Shown: piece by piece, positions 1 to 10,507 of the stretch
Position numbering within the stretch: the stretch's first letter is position 1
Layout: each line of letters begins with the position of its first letter
Made by a program: the position numbers and the translations under genes
DNA from: Neoarius graeffei
Lineage: Eukaryota; Chordata; Actinopteri; Siluriformes; Ariidae
NCBI RefSeq assembly: GCF_027579695.1
Contig: NC_083572.1
Location: forward strand, 19,072,421 to 19,136,420
Reading direction: 5' to 3'
Length of the DNA stretch: 64,000 bases
Notes under the pieces: generated by a model
Database searches by the model: none
The model's input: only the letters and a program-made list of their open reading frames with translations
What the model was told of the DNA's origin: nothing

Positions 1-354
1 TAACTTGGGAATTTACACATGCTGCTTTCGCAGGATTGATGGACTTGAATTCACTCATTCATTCACCTTCACTGGTTTATCTTGTTAAGAGTCACTGTAG
101 TTTAAATGACCAGTTAGTTTATATTTTGGAAAATAAAACCAAATAGGTTTGTTAGAAAATGCTGTATCATAGGCAGGTACAATTATAATACCTGCAGGAG
201 CATACAGGGATCGGGTTTGATTGGGATTAAAAGGACAGACAGCCTGTGCTAGTTAAAAGTGGTAACATGAAGCACCACTGTGAAACAAAAATTATCTTAT
301 TTGTAACCACAAACCATAAATGGTTAAGCATTAAAAGTTAACCGTCGTTCTCAT
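1..354. other. No recognisable feature
   Basis: AT-rich sequence. I see no convincing coding frame, RNA gene or repeat terminus before the SINE that follows. Confidence 0.5.
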
Positions 355-1408
355 AGGAGCGGTACAGTGATGTAGTGGTTAGCACTGTCGCCTCATGGCA
401 AGAAGGTTCTGGGTTTGAACCTCATGGCCAACTGGAGCCTTTCTGTATGGAGTTTGCATGTTCTCCCCATGCCTATGTGGGTTTCCTCTGGGTGCTCTGG
501 TTTCCTCCCACATTCCAAAGACATGTGGATTAGGCCAACTGGCTACTCTAAATTGCCCATTGGTGTGAATGTGAGTGTGAATGTTGTTTGTCTCTGTGGT
601 GGGGTTTACATTAGACCGTATCAGCGGATCATCAGATTAACGTTTTTAAAACGATTAGTGTGCACACAGCAACACCAATACACGATTCGCGTGCACACAA
701 CACCACCAATACACGGATACGCTCGGCTCCGCAGGCATCCTGCGCTCCAAATCACTCCGCCCTGAACAGCGAGTGCCCTCTGGAGGGTGTGCAGTCCGGC
801 CCTGCGCAGCTCACAGAGCACGTGAGTGAAGTGCACAAGCAGTGATTCGGGACTGAGACGCTGTGTGTGTGATCCCAGCGCATATCACTTACCACTTGCA
901 AGTGGAAGGATGGCAAGCCTAAAGACAATCATAACTACACAATGGGCAGTATTTGCATCAGTATTTGCAGAATTTTCATACTTTTATACTCTTTAATGAA
1001 AGGTGATACAAGGCGGAAGTCCGCGCCGTTTTTCAGCAGTCACGTCACATGACCAACGCCAGCGAATCAGGAAGGTGGATGTCACAGTGACGTTGTCCAA
1101 TGATGACGCCAGCTAGAGCTCAGCACAGCGTATCCGCGTATCCACGTATTCTCAATGTTTACACAGCACCGGACCAGACACGATCTAGATTGAATACGTG
1201 GACCCTGGCGGATTCCCGTTTCCCGGCGTTTCCAGGCATTTTAATGTAAACGGACAGTGCATCCGCGAAGAAAACGAGACAGATACGGTCTAATGTAAAC
1301 TTGGCCTGTGTTTGCTCTGTGATAGATTACTGTACCCCACCACTTGCCCAAAGTCAGCTGGGATCGGGTCTATTTTCCCCTGCAACCCTCACGGATAAGC
1401 GGTATAGA
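355..1408 (+). repeat. tRNA-derived SINE copy, split by a TIR element
   Basis: The head reads GTGATGTAGTGGTTAGCACTG (A box) and then GGGTTTGAACC (B box), as in a pol III tRNA promoter. The family body follows (tttctgtatggagtttgcatg, then the tract around 'ccaaagacatg'). The body stops near 603. Its typical 3' end (agtcagctgggat, gcggtatag) resumes at about 1305-1408 beyond the 604-1300 element. This copy is diverged from the fuller copies at 33608 and 49853. Confidence 0.7.
604..1300. mobile_element. Non-autonomous TIR DNA element
   Basis: Perfect 18-bp terminal inverted repeats lie at 604-621 (GTTTACATTAGACCGTAT) and 1283-1300. The interior has no long frame and is fairly GC-rich near the right end. 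A truncated relative of the left half lies at 19212-19545, so this is a repeat family. No clean target duplication is visible, so the superfamily is not assigned. Confidence 0.7.
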
Positions 1409-1737
1409 CCCCTTATGCATGATGTCACACATCACGTGATAATTTCACCTAGGAGTCAAACAGACACCATCTTTCGTGTAAGCAAGGCTTAATCTGTCTT
1501 CAATATGGTTCATTTTTGCACTGTGTTTGTTCAAATCGTTAAAATACCTAAAAGGTATTACCATCTCCCCGCTATCAAGACAAATGTTAACAAAGAGAAG
1601 CAAATTCTTCAAGATCAACAAAGAAATGAACAGTTAAAGAGAATACAATGAGAGGAGCAAAGCCTGAAACACACAGACTGAACTTTACAACAGCTGCATG
1701 CATGTGAAATGGAAATAAATAGACTAAAGCAGGAAAA
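1409..1737. other. Unassigned sequence between two SINE copies
   Basis: No gene, inverted repeat or promoter is recognisable here. Confidence 0.4.
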
Positions 1738-2104
1738 ACTCATCTCATCTCATTATCTCTAGCCGCTTTATCCTGTTCTACAGGGTCGCAGGCAAGCTGG
1801 AGCCTATCCCAGCTGACTATGGGCGAGAGGCAGGGTACACCCTGGACAAGTCGCCAGGTCATCACAGGGCTGACACATAGACACAGACAACCATTCACAC
1901 TCACAGTCAATTTAAAGTCACCAGTTAACCTAACCTGCATGTCTTTGGACTGTGGGGGAAACCGGAGCACCCGGAGGAAACCCACGCGGACACGGGGAGA
2001 ACATGCAAACTCCGCACAGAAAGGCCCTAGCCGGCCACAGGGCTCGAACCCGGACCTTCTTCCTGTGAGGCAACAGCGCTAAGCACTACACCACCGTGCT
2101 GCCG
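1738..2104 (-). repeat. Full-length tRNA-derived SINE, minus strand
   Basis: Read on the minus strand it starts with the tRNA-like head (GTGGTGTAGTGCTTAGCGC near 2100, B box GGGTTCGAGCC) and ends in a GAGATGAGATGAG tail near 1740. Same family as 33608-33985. Confidence 0.85.
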
Positions 2105-2760
2105 CAGGAAAAACTATTTTGGATAAACTTGTTACCGTCTGTTACACACTTATCAACCTGTGTGACTCAGTTGTGCCTTTTGAATCGAGAATAAATGAAG
2201 AGGGAACTGAACAATAACTGTTTATTGAAATTATTATTACAAGGATGATTATAGTTACTGTATGACTACAGCTACAACACTCTAAAATGTGACAAGTTGA
2301 GCTTACTTAAAAGAATCTAGGAAACCAATTACACTAAAAAAGGTAAGTAAATATAACTAATAATCTTAAGTTTACTTCATATCTACTTGTTAAGTTTACT
2401 TTAAATCTAATTGTATTTACTTAATTTTGTGAAGTTAATTAAACTTAAAAATAATAATAATAATAACTTGATCTTTCTAAGTGTTGCCAACTTAAGTAAG
2501 CCAAGTTAGTCTGACTTAACTGAACAGCTGTTTTTACTCAGTAGAATCTAGGAAACCGATTACACTAAAAAAATCAAGTAATCAGAACAAAGAATGATAC
2601 GCTTGCAGCCTTATTTTATTATTGGAACAAAATGCAATTCTGTGCATCTTAAGCCAAGGCCACTGTTTGTGGAAACAAATGGAATAAAAACAAATATGTA
2701 AGCCTTGTAAAATAATCTTTTATATGCAAATCTTTCTAAACAAATGTAGAAACATATCTT
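2105..2760. other. AT-rich intergenic sequence with a 30-bp direct repeat
   Basis: There is no coding signal. A 30-bp sequence beginning AGAATCTAGGAAACC occurs at 2312-2341 and again, with one mismatch, at 2543-2572. It brackets about 200 bp of AT-rich sequence rich in TTAAGTTTACTT-like motifs. Confidence 0.5.
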
Positions 2761-3004
2761 TACCTCCACCAAGGAGGTTAAGTTTTCGATAGCGTTAGTT
2801 TGTTTGTTGGTTGGTTTGTCTGTTAGCAACATTACGGAAAAAGTTATGAACGGATTGCTCTGAAATTTTTTCCAGAGGTGTGACTGGGCACAAGTAACAA
2901 TCCATTAAATTTTGGCGGTGATCCGGATCACCGTCTGGATCCCGGAATTTTTTAAAGGATTCTTGGCGGAGGTCTGCGCTCTCCGAGTGCTTTTCTAGTT
3001 TTCT
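2761..3004. repeat. Interspersed repeat fragment, unclassified
   Basis: The stretch from 'acctccaccaaggaggtta' to 'ctccgagtgcttttctag' has the look of a family I recall as common in teleost genomes, with near-complementary ends (cctccaccaagg versus cttggcggagg). The LTR element begins four bases downstream. The class is not assigned from sequence alone. Confidence 0.4.
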
Positions 3005-3008
3005 CTGA

Positions 3009-4678
3009 TGTGGGTGCAATCAGTTAATTATTGAAATTAAGTGATCACTCATTAAATCAGTCTCATTAAATTTTGAAGGTCAATAATTAAAATGAATCAA
3101 TCCCATTGAATCGTTTAATTTGACTCGTTTGAATTGAATCATACCATAGAATCAGTCTCATTCAGTGAATCATTCAATGAATCGTTTAGTGAATCGTTCA
3201 ATGAATCATTTAGTGAATCGTTCAATGAATCATTTAGTGAATCATACCATTAATCCTGGATAAATTACCAGACAGCTAGATTATGGTATATTTCCAAATT
3301 ATTACGATCACTTACCATATTACATAACATATGCACCCTTTCTGAATTCTTTGAGAAGATTGGGGACTTCACATATTGTTCACCAACAAGATGAATACAC
3401 ACAGCTTTGATAATAAATGAATTTATTATACAAAGATAAAAAAAAAATGGATAATCAATATATACAAGCAGTGAGGTGTATATACATGTGTGGTGTGTGT
3501 GTATGGCCTAGCTTGTGGCTAGCTAAAACAGTGTGTGTGTGTGTGTGTGTGTGTGTGTAGGACTTGACCATGTGTTTAGCCTCGTGTAGCTAACTACACG
3601 TGGTGGAGGCCTAGATTAGCCTTGTGTTGCTAGTGTGTGTTTGCTAAAGGGCCCTATGGCCTAGCTAAAGCGTGTTTGTGAAAGGCCCTATGGCCTAGCT
3701 AAAGTGTGGTTGTTAGGCCTGGTGAGGCCTACTGAGCACGTATTGCTAAAGACAAAGGGAAGCTATCTAAAGTGTATCAGGCCTGGTCAGGCCTGTTGAG
3801 CACATGTTTTCTCAGTAACAAAAATATTCCACACTCATAACATTACCAAACTCACTGAAGCCTTGATAAGGTCAAAATGTATGATAAGGAAATGAAGGTG
3901 TTAGTCAGAATAAGAGAGAGAGAGAGAGAGAGAAAACATAGAACCAAAATAAATCAACACGCTGCGTGTCTAACAGTGTAACAGATAAACCTGGGTTTAA
4001 ATTCACACTATTTCAAACAAAAAGCAAAATTCCTAAGACTATCCTAATTATGCCCAAATGCCAAAATCTTACTTAATCCTGCCTTTAGCAAGATATGAAG
4101 AACTATTCGCCGGTGTAGTCTCAGGCCTCGCCGTGGGAGCACGTGAGCCACTCGAGATGGAGGCGTAGAAACTTTCGGGTCCAGCGGAGCACTTGGGTGG
4201 TTCCCGTGGAAAGCAGAGGATTCTTGGTCCGAACCTCAGCGTTCGTGAGGAAAAATCTCTGATCAGAATAAGATGCACAGCGCTTTTGAGTTAAAAAGGA
4301 TTCAATCGCTTCTTAACTTTTAACTGCCTGGGCTGCAGTCGTGACGTCACTTCTAATGCAAGTAAACCGGTTGTAACTCAGGTTGAGTTTAAAGATCGCG
4401 CGACTCTAGAGTTTACCTTTGCCAAGGGTAAGAAAGAAAATCGCGCTGAGTGATGGCTCTTGCAAGAAAGAAGACGTCTTTCTGGGTGGAGAGCGCCTCT
4501 TTATACGTCCAAATTCATCGGAAGCCAGACGTGAGAGACCAAGATGGTGGAGCTTCCGCTTGGATTTATGCGTGCATGGCAGACTGACGTAGGTGATCCC
4601 GCCCACGTGTGACGTAGGTCACACGGAAGTTGCCTGGGAATTGTAGTTCTGACACAAGATGGCGGCATGATACCTACA
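3009..4678 (-). repeat. 3' LTR (1670 bp)
   Basis: It matches 8811-10507 almost base for base. The 27-bp length difference comes from a (GT)14 versus (GT)25 tract, a shorter (GA)n tract and one A in a poly-A run. A repeated GAATCATTTAGTGAATCGTT-type motif occupies about 3165-3245. The minus strand contains TATAAA near 4495-4500. Confidence 0.9.
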
Positions 4679-4690
4679 GTCCCCCTTTTG
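4679..4690 (-). other. Polypurine tract
   Basis: On the minus strand CAAAAGGGGGAC directly abuts the 3' LTR, the expected position of the plus-strand primer of an LTR retroelement. Confidence 0.6.
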
Positions 4691-5436
4691 GTCTCAGGGG
4701 TATGACGGAGTCGTAGCACTGAGAGCACCGTATCGTATCATCGCCGTGTCCATAGTCCTTGAGGTAGACTTGTCCTGTGCAGTCCATGGTGTCCTGTGAA
4801 GACTGTAAACTTGTGAGTTCCAGTAAGACAGTTGGAGACAGAGGCATTTTGGGCATAATATAATCACTATGGGCATTTTGGGCATATCACTATAGGCATT
4901 TTGGGCATATAATCACTAACTAACTAGATCAAAACCACATCAAAAAAATTAAACATTGAACATGAAACATGTAGTGTTCAATTTCTTATGCATAAAAAAA
5001 AACAAGAAAAGAAGAAATGAAGGAAGGAAAGAAGTATTAGTGTTTGGGTTGGCAAACCTAATCTTCTGGGAAGGTGATAGCAGTGGGTGGTCTGGCTAGA
5101 AAGTGTGCGCTACTGCAGCTAGCTGTCGGGGACACAGACCATCTTATCTAGCTAGGCGTGTAGTGTTATGTATGGGTTGCCTGGGCAGACCCAGTGGATG
5201 TCTTTAGTGAAGGTGCACATCTACGTTTTGTGGATTCACAAAAGTGAGGATAGCACTGCCAAGACTATATGCCAGGTGTATTTGCGATGAATACACACTA
5301 GTAATAGCGGATTTTAGTATTTTATCTACCATGTTATACTGAAGGGTTACTTCATTGGGTTGGTGAAGTCTGACCGGGAATGTTAGTGTACGCTTATGGT
5401 TGAGTGATGCGTACAAGCTAGGTGGACATGATGGGC
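4691..5436 (-). other. Non-coding region between pol remnant and 3' LTR
   Basis: No domain is recognisable. Three tandem copies of a GGCATTTTGGGCATA unit lie at about 4846-4912. The remainder shows only short frames with no family resemblance. Confidence 0.5.
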
Positions 5437-6567
5437 CTAGCTGTCGTCCACCCCCTTTTGGAGTGAGGACTGTTCAAAAGGTTTGATTCGATTATCATGG
5501 AAATTGATATGAAAGCGTTTGATTAGGCCTAGATGTCCTAATGTGATATGCGACGGGGAACGGTTTTCCCACGATCGAAAGGTCTCGACCAGGGTGGTAG
5601 GAACTTCTCTGAGATTCGGGCGTAGTAGGCTTTGTCCTTCTACTCTCGAATCGAGATTCTTTTGGGCACCTGTAAAGATTGACTGTAGGTGGCGTTGTAG
5701 GTCGGCGACATGTTGATGTGCGGTGTATGCAATCGCAACGCTCATGGCCTCTGGTTTGTATAGGAGATGCGGGGGAAGAACCGACTCTCGCCCAGTCATC
5801 ATCCCATAGGGTGTGACTTCAGTGGCGCAATGAGGGGTGGACCAAATGGCCCTTAGCACCAAGGGAAGTTTCACGTCCCAAATTTTACCATGGTTGGTGA
5901 TATACTCTCGCAGCATGCTCACAATGGTTTGAATGGCTTGTTCAGCCTGACCAGAGAATTGAGGGTGGTACGCGATATGGAATTTCGCCTCGACGCCTAA
6001 CATGTTCCACAGCGCAGCCATTACACCAGCAGTGAAATGGGTGTCTGTGTTGATGGATAGAGGGAGACATTTGCCACTAGGGGGAGTCGCGATGTCGGAT
6101 GTTTCGACACCGGACTCGGTGTGCAAAGACATGAACTGAAGTTCATCGGAAATTTGATCTCGCGTGGCACTCGGTTGATCGGTGTTCGCACTAATCTCGT
6201 CGCAACGGGTTTGTGCATATTTTGTGGGGTCCAACGACTGTGGGGTTTTGTTTTGTGTGAAGCTGACTACGTTTATGTTGCAGGGCTTGGCTGGGATTGG
6301 GTCGCCTTGTGAGAGCCGTGTGTCTGAAACCTCTGCGAAGACTTTGGAACACGTCAGGGTGATTTCCGACCCGGTATCCAAGAGAGCTTGGAGGGAAACG
6401 TTGCCTTCTACCACCACTGGGGTATAGATACGCTTGGCGTTGCCTTTCCTAACCATATCTCCAAGAAACTGCGTCAGGGGTGCATCCTGCGGGTCAGGCT
6501 TCACTACCGGAGGGGGTGGTTTCAACTCATCGCTGTCTATTGGGCAGGGGTCCTTTCCCCACCCCAC
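5437..6567 (-). pseudogene. pol remnant: aspartic protease fused to partial integrase
   Basis: This 376-codon open frame is in the same frame as gag, 42 bases past the gag UGA. The protease active site is LLDTGSE (Asp about residue 64). From about residue 172 the sequence is the second half of a retroviral-type integrase: THFTAGV, then YHPQFSGQAEQ with the catalytic Glu about residue 209, then the C-terminal part ending KGVDDS. Reverse transcriptase, RNase H, the zinc-binding domain and the first catalytic Asp are missing. The position of the second Asp, 35 residues before the Glu, is Asn (INTDTHF). The integrase is therefore predicted to be inactive. The frame is otherwise clean, so an in-frame deletion is more likely than gradual decay. 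Confidence 0.82.
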
Positions 6568-6605
6568 GAGGTAGACACGCGGTGGTAGTGGGGATGGGTC
6601 CCGGC

Positions 6606-6612
6606 CTAGTCA
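6606..6612 (-). promoter_or_regulatory. Candidate UGA-CUAG stop-codon readthrough site
   Basis: On the minus strand gag ends CTG TCA GCA TGA CTA GGC. The frame stays open after the TGA and enters the protease-integrase ORF without a shift. UGA followed by CUAG is a known leaky context in animal genes and some viruses. This is the simplest way for the element to make Gag-Pol. Confidence 0.65.
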
Positions 6613-8367
6613 TGCTGACAGTTTGTCCCTGACTCTGCTCGGCTTACCCTTCCTTTTCTCATCGCTCAGCAGTTGTCTAATCTGTGCTAGTTCGGCCCTC
6701 ATTTCTGCCATCCCAAGCGGCTCTTGGTTGGCTTGTTTAATCTGTGCTAGTTCAGCCCTCAGTTCTGCCATCCCAAGCGGCTCTTGGTTGGCTTGTTTAG
6801 CGGTAGAAGAGTTGCGATGGGGCCCTGACTGTCCGCTATTCTGAGATTTAGGACCGTGACTGCCAGATTCACGGTTACCTTGCCCGTGGGCGTTGGGGCC
6901 CTGTTCCCCCTTGGCTCCAGCTTGTCGGCCTTTCCAGTTACCTTTGGGTTGACTCGACGTCTGGTGGCCGGGGTTTGGGTTCGCCCAAGAGGGTCCGCAG
7001 TTTGGGGCTTCACCCCCTTCTAGGCCTAAGGACTGACCTTCCTGCTCATATAGGCTGAGGACTCTGGGATTGTCCTCGTGGCGGTCCGTGGGTCGGACAA
7101 ACGTCTCCCACGTTAGTTGTGCGGTGCGACGCATTTCTCTCATAGTATGGGGGCGCTGGCGACACGCGAGTGTTACTTGGTTACGGATGCACGGGTGAAG
7201 GTTATGGAGGAAGAGGGACTTGAAGTTGCGATCTTCCTCTAGCCCGGGCTCGCTTCTGCCCTGAAAGTACGCCGCGCGGAGCCGACGGTAGTACTCGCGA
7301 GGGTGTTCGCTTTGTTTCTGTCTGATTAGAATGGCACCCATCGTCGCAGCAGTCTCGTCCTCGTACAACGAGTATTCCTCTTTCAAGTACTCGCGTATTT
7401 TCTTGTAGTTGTCGAGGACTGACTGTGGTAGGGTCTCAACGAATGCTCGTACGCTGCTACCTAAAGTTTTCCAGACTAGTCTGGCCTTTTCATGCGACGT
7501 AGCCTCTGGCAGGTCCAGGAGGCTACGTTCGATTTCCCGGAAATAATCATTAACGCTTCGGTGTCTATGATTTTCCGGCTCAAAATGCTCTATGTCTTTC
7601 GCAAGGATGTCGATTTGGCGGATCCTAGTTTTGCGTTCTGCGACGAGGCGTTTTGATTTTGACCCGTAGGGGTCCTCGCTGTCTTCGCTATTTGAGCTGC
7701 TCTCATATCGCCTATGTCTGCGTTTCGGCTTGTAGGCGGCCTCTCCGTCAGAGGAGTCTGAGGGTATGTAGCGCGGCGTTTTCTGCATGCTAGAGGCTGC
7801 AGCGATATTGAAGTGCGAGGGGGTGTAGTGGGGAGTAAAGTAAAAACTCCCAGCGCCACGAGATGGCGATCGCGCGGCTTTCACACGAGTTGAGCTTGAG
7901 TGCAGTGTCTGATCTACCGTTCTAAGCTCAGGTTCTTCCTCCTCCAGAGTGGAACTCTGTTCTTGGGAGGGTTTGGCCGATCCGTCATCTGAGCGACGTG
8001 CTTGCGTCACTTCTCTGAGGCATTCTATTTCGCGCTTTAGTTCATCTTGTGTGGCTCTCAGGCCCACGAGGCTACTCTCTGCGCTTTCTGCTCTCCTTTG
8101 AGCTTCGGCCAGTTGTCGTTTTAGTGTTCGTTTCTCTTGTTCGAGGGTCATACACACATGTTCCATTTCCTTATAGTAGATCATGAACAATTTGGGTAGC
8201 CCTTCTGGGAGAGTCATAGTACGCTCTTTAAGTTCCCTAACGGCTATGTGTATTTCATCAAAGCGAGCCTTTTGGTCCAGATCACAGAAGTAATTTCTCC
8301 TATCCTCCGGGACTTGGCCTAAATCGCCTACAACGTCGAAAAGAGAGGAGGGGCCCTTCTGACTCAC
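6610..8367 (-). CDS. Gag-like structural polyprotein of LTR element
   Basis: An uninterrupted 585-codon frame begins about 420 nt downstream of the primer-binding site. Residues ~66-122 form a charged coiled coil (EMEH, EQEKRTLKRQLAEAQRR). A basic and serine-rich linker follows. Residues ~250-430 resemble a retroelement capsid domain (EPENHRHRSVNDYFREIERSL, RRLRAAYFQGRSEPG). The C-terminus is rich in Gly, Asn and Gln, with a duplicated QANQEPLGMAE unit. No CCHC zinc knuckle is present, which is unusual for gypsy but occurs in some lineages. It likely assembles the particle. The start is the first ATG after the leader. Function is inferred from position and the PR-IN that follows. Confidence 0.75.
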   Translation of the reverse strand: MSQKGPSSLFDVVGDLGQVPEDRRNYFCDLDQKARFDEIHIAVRELKERTMTLPEGLPKLFMIYYKEMEHVCMTLEQEKRTLKRQLAEAQRRAESAESSLVGLRATQDELKREIECLREVTQARRSDDGSAKPSQEQSSTLEEEEPELRTVDQTLHSSSTRVKAARSPSRGAGSFYFTPHYTPSHFNIAAASSMQKTPRYIPSDSSDGEAAYKPKRRHRRYESSSNSEDSEDPYGSKSKRLVAERKTRIRQIDILAKDIEHFEPENHRHRSVNDYFREIERSLLDLPEATSHEKARLVWKTLGSSVRAFVETLPQSVLDNYKKIREYLKEEYSLYEDETAATMGAILIRQKQSEHPREYYRRLRAAYFQGRSEPGLEEDRNFKSLFLHNLHPCIRNQVTLACRQRPHTMREMRRTAQLTWETFVRPTDRHEDNPRVLSLYEQEGQSLGLEGGEAPNCGPSWANPNPGHQTSSQPKGNWKGRQAGAKGEQGPNAHGQGNRESGSHGPKSQNSGQSGPHRNSSTAKQANQEPLGMAELRAELAQIKQANQEPLGMAEMRAELAQIRQLLSDEKRKGKPSRVRDKLSA

Positions 8368-8785
8368 TTGATTGGGGATTCGACATTTTGTTCAAAATGT
8401 ATTAACTTAAAGGAAATTAATACTAGGTGTTGATTAGGTTAGAATTTAATTTAATCCAAGTTGCTAAATAATTGATTTGTGGTTTCTTAGCTACTTTGTT
8501 CTTTCACTAATGTTTCACTCATTAATTAGCTCAATTAATAATATTAGTTATCAATAATGATTGTTATTAATAATATTAAGTACTCAGATTAGATATTACT
8601 CTAATGTACTAATCAATTAAACCAGTTTATCAGCTAACTGTGGTTGACAGCTGAATTTCAGTTCTGTGATTAACACACTGTTAATGATTCACCATTAAAG
8701 TCACCTGTGTTATACCTTGGCAGTTGCTGAATCAACTGAGTTTATTTGTTGTTGAACAATATTCCAGAAGTCAACAAACCAATCT
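8368..8785 (-). other. 5' leader of the LTR element
   Basis: AT-rich untranslated sequence between the primer-binding site and gag ATG. No structure is obvious beyond repeated AATTAATATTA-type motifs. Confidence 0.5.
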
Positions 8786-8803
8786 TCCTCACACGGGGCA
8801 CCA
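8786..8803 (-). other. Primer-binding site, elongator tRNA-Met
   Basis: The minus-strand sequence TGGTGCCCCGTGTGAGGA is complementary to the 3' end of vertebrate elongator tRNA-Met including CCA (18 of 18, from my memory of that tRNA). It lies 7 nt from the 5' LTR. Confidence 0.75.
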
Positions 8804-8810
8804 ATTTAAC

Positions 8811-9329
8811 TGTGGGTGCAATCAGTTAATTATTGAAATTAAGTGATCACTCATTAAATCAGTCTCATTAAATTTTGAAGGTCAATAATTAAAATGAATC
8901 AATCCCATTGAATCATTTAATTTGACTCGTTTGAATTGAATCATACCATAGAATCAGTCTCATTCAGTGAATCATTCAATGAATTGTTTAGTGAATCGTT
9001 CAATGAATCATTTAGTGAATCGTTCAATGAATCATTTAGTGAATCATACCATTAATCCTGGATAAATTACCAGACAGCTAGATTATGGTATATTTCCAAA
9101 TTATTACGATCACTTACCATATTACATAACATATGCACCCTTTCTGAATTCTTTGAGAAGATTGGGGACTTCACATATTGTTCACCAACAAGATGAATAC
9201 ACACAGCTTTGATAATAAATGAATTTATTATACAAAGATAAAAAAAAATGGATAATCAATATATACAAGCAGTGAGGTGTATATACATGTGTGGTGTGTG
9301 TGTATGGCCTAGCTTGTGGCTAGCTAAAA

Positions 9330-9383
<54 letters not shown>

Positions 9384-9731
9384 GACTTGACCATGTGTTT
9401 AGCCTTGTGTAGCTAACTACACGTGGTGGAGGCCTAGATTAGCCTTGTGTTGCTAGTGTGTGTTTGCTAAAGGGCCCTATGGCCTAGCTAAAGCGTGTTT
9501 GTGAAAGGCCCTATGGCCTAGCTAAAGTGTGGTTGTTAGGCCTGGTGAGGCCTACTGAGCACGTGTTGCTAAAGACAAAGGGAAGCTATCTAAAGTGTAT
9601 CAGGCCTGGTCAGGCCTGTTGAGCACATGTTTTCTCAGTAACAAAAAGATTCCACTCTCATAACATTACCAAACTCACTGAAGCCTTGATAAGGTCAAAA
9701 TGTATGATAAGGAAATGAAGGTGTTAGTCAG

Positions 9732-9762
<31 letters not shown>

Positions 9763-10507
9763 AAACATAGAACCAAAATAAATCAACACGCTGCGTGTCT
9801 AACAGTGTAACAGATAAACCTGGGTTTAAATTCACACTATTTCAAACAAAAAGCAAAATTCCCAAGACTATCCTAATTATGCCCAAATGCCAAAATCTTA
9901 CTTAATCCTGCCTTTAGCAAGATATGAAGAACTATTCGCCGGTGTAGTCTCAGGCCTCGCCGTGGGAGCACGTGAGCCACTCGAGATGGAGGCGTAGAAA
10001 CTTTCGGGTCCAGCGGAGCACTTGGGTGGTTCCCGTGGAAAGCAGAGGATTCTTGGTCCGAACCTCAGCGTTCGTGAGGAAAAATCTCTGATCAGAATAA
10101 GATGCACAGCGCTTTTGAGTTAAAAAGGATTCAATCGCTTCTTAACTTTTAACTGCCTGGGCTGCAGTCGTGACGTCACTTCTAATGCAAGTAAACCGGT
10201 TGTAACTCAGGTTGAGTTTAAAGATCGCGCGACTCTAGAGTTTACCTTTGCCAAGGGTAAGAAAGAAAATCGCGCTGAGTGATGGCTCTTGCAAGAAAGA
10301 AGACGTCTTTCTGGGTGGAGAGCGCCTCTTTATACGTCCAAATTCATCGGAAGCCAGACGTGAGAGACCAAGATGGTGGAGCTTCCGCTTGGATTTATGC
10401 GTGCATGGCAGACTGACGTAGGTGATCCCGCCCACGCGTGACGTAGGTCACACGGAAGTTGCCTGGGAATTGTAGTTCTGACACAAGATGGCGGCATGAT
10501 ACCTACA
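8811..10507 (-). repeat. 5' LTR (1697 bp)
   Basis: Promoter-bearing copy of the LTR pair. On the minus strand a TATAAA box lies near 10328 in a GC-rich context, preceded by TGACGT-like motifs. A minus-strand AATAAA near 9224 could serve polyadenylation. Short frames of 69 and 66 codons also occur in the other LTR, simply because the LTRs are identical. Confidence 0.9.

Larger units (their letters stand above)
3009..10507 (-). mobile_element. LTR retroelement with 1.7 kb LTRs, intact gag, truncated pol
   Basis: LTRs at 3009-4678 (3') and 8811-10507 (5') are nearly identical, begin TGTGGG or its relatives and end CCTACA. The flanking CTGA at 3005-3008 and 10508-10511 is a 4-bp target duplication. 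Minus-strand order is PBS for elongator tRNA-Met, gag (585 codons), a UGA stop, then protease and partial integrase in the same frame, about 0.75 kb of non-coding sequence and a polypurine tract. Reverse transcriptase and RNase H are absent, so the copy depends on proteins from elsewhere. The near-identical LTRs and open frames suggest recent insertion. The lineage is a gypsy/ERV-like element that I cannot name. Confidence 0.88.

Noticed and set aside
3165-3245. CRISPR-like regular repeats (GAATCATTTAGTGAATCG)
   Set aside because: Direct tandem degeneracy inside an LTR of a vertebrate retroelement, repeated identically in the second LTR; there are no spacers.
4069-4606. Two minus-strand frames of 69 and 66 codons in the LTR
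   Set aside because: They recur at 9898-10435 only because the LTRs are identical. No family resemblance, and nothing shows that they are translated.
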